Shown piece by piece: positions 5,171 through 7,006 of a stretch of DNA of 7,006 bases; position 1 is the stretch's first letter; each line of letters starts with the position of its first letter. The notes under the pieces are model-generated. The model did no database searches and was not told the origin of the DNA. It saw nothing but the letters and a program-made list of their open reading frames with translations. The position numbers and the translations under genes are program-made. The DNA is from Reyranella sp. (lineage in GTDB: Bacteria > Pseudomonadota > Alphaproteobacteria > Reyranellales > Reyranellaceae), in NCBI GenBank assembly GCA_016780605.1, contig JADHLS010000264.1:1-7006 (forward strand), given 5' to 3'.

Positions 5171-6784
5171 ATGACTTTCAGTTTCCGGCATACGGTTGCG
5201 CTGGCGGCCCTCGCTTGCGCCGGCTTCGGCATGACGTCGATGGCTGAGGCCAAGACCTTCAAGTGGGCCAATTCGGGGGACGTCAGCTCGATGGATCCCT
5301 ACGCGCGGCAGGAGACCTTCCTGCTGACCTTCACCCAGAACATCTACGATCCGCTGATCCGGCGCGACAAGGACCTCAAGCTCGAGCCGGCGCTCGCCAC
5401 CAAGTGGGGCCAGCTCGATCCGACGACCTGGTTCTTCGATATCCGACCCGACGTGAAGTTCCATGACGGCTCGCCGCTGACCGCCGACGACGTCGTGTTC
5501 TCGCTGAACCGCGCCAACGGCCCGGGCTCGAACCTGCAGAGCAACTTCGTGTCGGTGAAGGAGATCAAGAAGGACGGCGACATGCGCGTCCTCGTCACCA
5601 CCAAGTATCCCGACCCGCTGCTGGCCGACAAATGGGCCGCCATCGTCATCATGTCCAAGGCCTGGGCCGAGAAGAACAACGCCGTCAACTCGGCGGACAT
5701 GACCAAGAACGAGGAGAACTTCGCCACCCGCAACGCCATGGGCACCGGCCCCTTCATGCTGAAGGAACGCAAGGCGGGCGAGCGCACGGTGCTGGTCAAC
5801 AATCCCAACTGGTGGGACAAGCCGCAACATAACCTCACCGAGGTGATCTTCACGCCGGTCGCCAATCCCTCGACCCGCGTCGCCGCGCTGAAGGCAGGCG
5901 ACATCGACATGACCTACGAGGTGCCGCCGGCCGACACCGAGACGCTGAAGAAGGACGCCAACATCAAGGTGATGGAAGGTCCCGAGACCCGTGTCGTCTA
6001 TCTCGGCATGGACCAGGAGCGGCCCGAGCTGCTCGAGTCCAACGTCAAGGGCAAGAACCCGTTCAAGGACAAGAAGGTCCGCGAGGCGATCCATCGCTCG
6101 ATCGACGTCGAGGCGATCAAGCGCACCGTGATGCGCGGCCAGTCCTATCCGACCGACCTGATGGTGGCGCCGGGCATCAACGGCTACATGAAGGACCTCG
6201 ACAAGCGGCCGCCGCTCCTGAAGCCGGACGAGGCCAAGAAGATGCTGGCCGATGCCGGCTACCCCAACGGCTTCGAGGTCGGCATGGACTGCCCCAACGA
6301 CCGTTACGTCAACGACGAGAAGATCTGCCAGGCGGTCGTGGCGATGCTCGCCAAGATCGGCGTGAAGGTGAATCTCAAGGCGCAGACCCGCAACCTCTAC
6401 TTCGCCAAGATCCTGCGCAAGAACGACCTGTCGCCGGGCGAGACCAGCTTCTACATGCTGGGCTGGTCGCCGGCCCAGACCTACGACGTGCACAACGTCT
6501 TCGAGGCGCTGATCCAGACGCCGAACAAGACCACCAAGAAGGGCCAGTTCAACGCCGGCGGCTACTCCAATCCCAAGATCGACGCGCTCGCCGACAAGAT
6601 GGAGCAGGAGACCGACAAGGCCAAGCGCGACGCCATGATCGCCGAGGCGACCAAGCTCTATGTCGACGACTTCGCCTACATCCCGCTGCACCAGCAGGCG
6701 CTGGTCTGGGCGGCGCGCAAGAATATCGACCTGGTACAGCCGGCTGACAATTCCTTCCCGCTGCGCTTTGTGAACGTGAAGTAG
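5171..6784 (+). CDS. ABC transporter substrate-binding protein, family 5 (peptide/opine/nickel type)
   Basis: Periplasmic receptor that captures a solute and delivers it to an ABC permease; 537 residues, normal for the DppA/OppA (SBP_bac_5) family. A Sec signal peptide is clear: basic start MTFSFRH, hydrophobic VALAALACAGFGMTSM, cut after AEA (25-27), with the mature protein beginning KTFKWANSGD. Family hallmarks follow: SSMDPYARQE, an NIYDPLIRRD block, LEPALATKW, the signature region with WFFDIRPDVKFHDGSPLTADDVVFS, GTGPFMLKE, then VREAIHRSIDVEAIK in the second lobe and the C-terminal YIPLHQQALVWA. GGGG in AAAAGGGG lies about 10 bases before the ATG, slightly long spacing. Two cysteines near GMDCPND...KICQ could form a disulphide. 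Substrate cannot be fixed; oligopeptides, opines, glutathione-like compounds or amines are possible. The likely permease gene begins after a repeat and hairpin at 6990. Confidence 0.95.
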   Translation: MTFSFRHTVALAALACAGFGMTSMAEAKTFKWANSGDVSSMDPYARQETFLLTFTQNIYDPLIRRDKDLKLEPALATKWGQLDPTTWFFDIRPDVKFHDGSPLTADDVVFSLNRANGPGSNLQSNFVSVKEIKKDGDMRVLVTTKYPDPLLADKWAAIVIMSKAWAEKNNAVNSADMTKNEENFATRNAMGTGPFMLKERKAGERTVLVNNPNWWDKPQHNLTEVIFTPVANPSTRVAALKAGDIDMTYEVPPADTETLKKDANIKVMEGPETRVVYLGMDQERPELLESNVKGKNPFKDKKVREAIHRSIDVEAIKRTVMRGQSYPTDLMVAPGINGYMKDLDKRPPLLKPDEAKKMLADAGYPNGFEVGMDCPNDRYVNDEKICQAVVAMLAKIGVKVNLKAQTRNLYFAKILRKNDLSPGETSFYMLGWSPAQTYDVHNVFEALIQTPNKTTKKGQFNAGGYSNPKIDALADKMEQETDKAKRDAMIAEATKLYVDDFAYIPLHQQALVWAARKNIDLVQPADNSFPLRFVNVK

Positions 6785-6793
6785 CAAGGCTTG

Positions 6794-6914
6794 CCTCCTC
6801 ACGCTCCGCGTGGGGAGGTGCCCCGAAGGGGCGGAGGGGTCATGCGCACCAGTCTTGCTGTTGCCCATGACCCCTCCGGCCTTCGGCCACCTCCCCGCGC
6901 TGCGCGCAGGGAGG
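6794..6914. repeat. Long imperfect inverted repeat (interspersed palindromic unit)
   Basis: Two arms of about 50 bp face each other. The innermost 12 bp are a perfect match (GGAGGGGTCATG at 6833-6844 against CATGACCCCTCC at 6866-6877), with a 21-nt loop between them. Further out, GGGGAGGTG (6812-6820) pairs with CACCTCCCC (6888-6896), and CCTCC near 6794 pairs with GGAGG near 6910. Each arm also holds its own small hairpin: GCCCCGAAGGGGC and GGCCGAAGGCC. Nested symmetry, high GC and placement in a gap just after a stop codon are typical of multicopy intergenic palindromes in alphaproteobacteria. It could stabilise the binding-protein mRNA or weaken read-through. No coding content is seen. Confidence 0.8.
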
Positions 6915-6916
6915 AA

Positions 6917-6955
6917 GAAAGAGCGCCAAACGCACATTCCGTTTTGGCGTCTTTC
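6917..6955 (+). terminator. Terminator-like hairpin before the permease gene
   Basis: CGCCAAA (6924-6930) pairs with TTTGGCG (6943-6949). Inner CG/CG pairs and an outer GAAAGA/TCTTTC extend the stem, with one unpaired G on the left. The right side ends in the pyrimidine-rich TCTTTCCT, and the left side is A-rich, so it could act on both strands. Partial termination here would give more binding protein than permease, a usual arrangement in ABC importer operons. The T-tract is imperfect. Confidence 0.55.
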
Positions 6956-6989
6956 CTGCTAGGCCTGCGCCCGGGCCGACCGATCCATC

Positions 6990-7006
6990 ATGATTGCCTT
7001 CATCCT
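6990..7006 (+). CDS. Possible start of an ABC permease gene (cut by window edge)
   Basis: ATG at 6990 is followed by codons for IAFI and then the window ends. MIAFI-type beginnings are common in DppB/OppB-like permeases, which normally follow a family 5 binding-protein gene. Only five codons are visible and the upstream ribosome-binding site is poor, so this rests mostly on gene order. Confidence 0.45.

Noticed and set aside
5207..5221. Lipobox-like ALAC in the binding protein's signal peptide
   Set aside because: The -3 position is Ala rather than Leu/Val/Ile, the hydrophobic stretch continues past it, and a standard AEA cut site follows.
5108..6937. Long open frame (609 codons) on the minus strand opposite the binding-protein gene
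   Set aside because: Antisense shadow: low-complexity composition, no domain, and it runs through the palindromic repeat. The plus-strand frame has a signal peptide and family 5 hallmarks.

Overview
The window is high-GC DNA from a bacterium that looks alphaproteobacterial. The main evidence is a 5-aminolevulinate synthase (C4/Shemin haem pathway) close to the Rhodobacter/Bradyrhizobium type, a TTGA-N6-TCAA (FNR/FixK) box in its promoter, and a GC-rich palindromic repeat of a kind often scattered through genomes of this class. No finer assignment is possible from sequence alone. No integrase, transposase, CRISPR array, tRNA or rRNA was seen, so this reads as chromosomal core or near-core DNA rather than an obvious island.

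Layout, left to right. (1) 2-760 (+): C-terminal part of an MFS exporter, cut by the window edge. It converges on hemA with only a 20-bp gap, which holds a short hairpin. (2) 781-2001 (-): hemA, 5-aminolevulinate synthase. (3) 2002-2272: divergent regulatory region with an FNR/FixK-type box, a 7+7-bp palindrome, a leader hairpin on each side and a plausible promoter each way. (4) 2273-2836 (+) and 2833-3207 (+): a predicted Tat-exported ferritin-like (four-helix, Glu/His metal-site) protein overlapping a small class I c-type cytochrome by 4 bp (GTGA). (5) 3209-3544 (-): an unrecognised three-helix membrane protein with a TTG start, 3 bp behind the gene for (6) 3548-4957 (-): a class III (omega) PLP aminotransferase. 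(7) 4958-5170: a second divergent control region with palindromes. (8) 5171-6784 (+): a periplasmic family 5 (peptide/opine/nickel type) solute-binding protein. (9) 6785-6989: a long imperfect inverted repeat and then a terminator-like hairpin. (10) 6990 to the edge: probably the first codons of the ABC permease partner.

Two functional groupings suggest themselves. On the left, haem precursor synthesis is divergent from an exported diiron-like protein and a cytochrome c. An oxygen-responsive box between them could serve both directions, which would link haem supply to a haem-using periplasmic redox pair. On the right, an ABC importer for peptide-like or amine substrates is divergent from an omega-aminotransferase, which suggests uptake followed by deamination of an amino compound. 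The ferritin-like/cytochrome pair and its promoter are the least ordinary part of the window. The remaining genes belong to well-known families.
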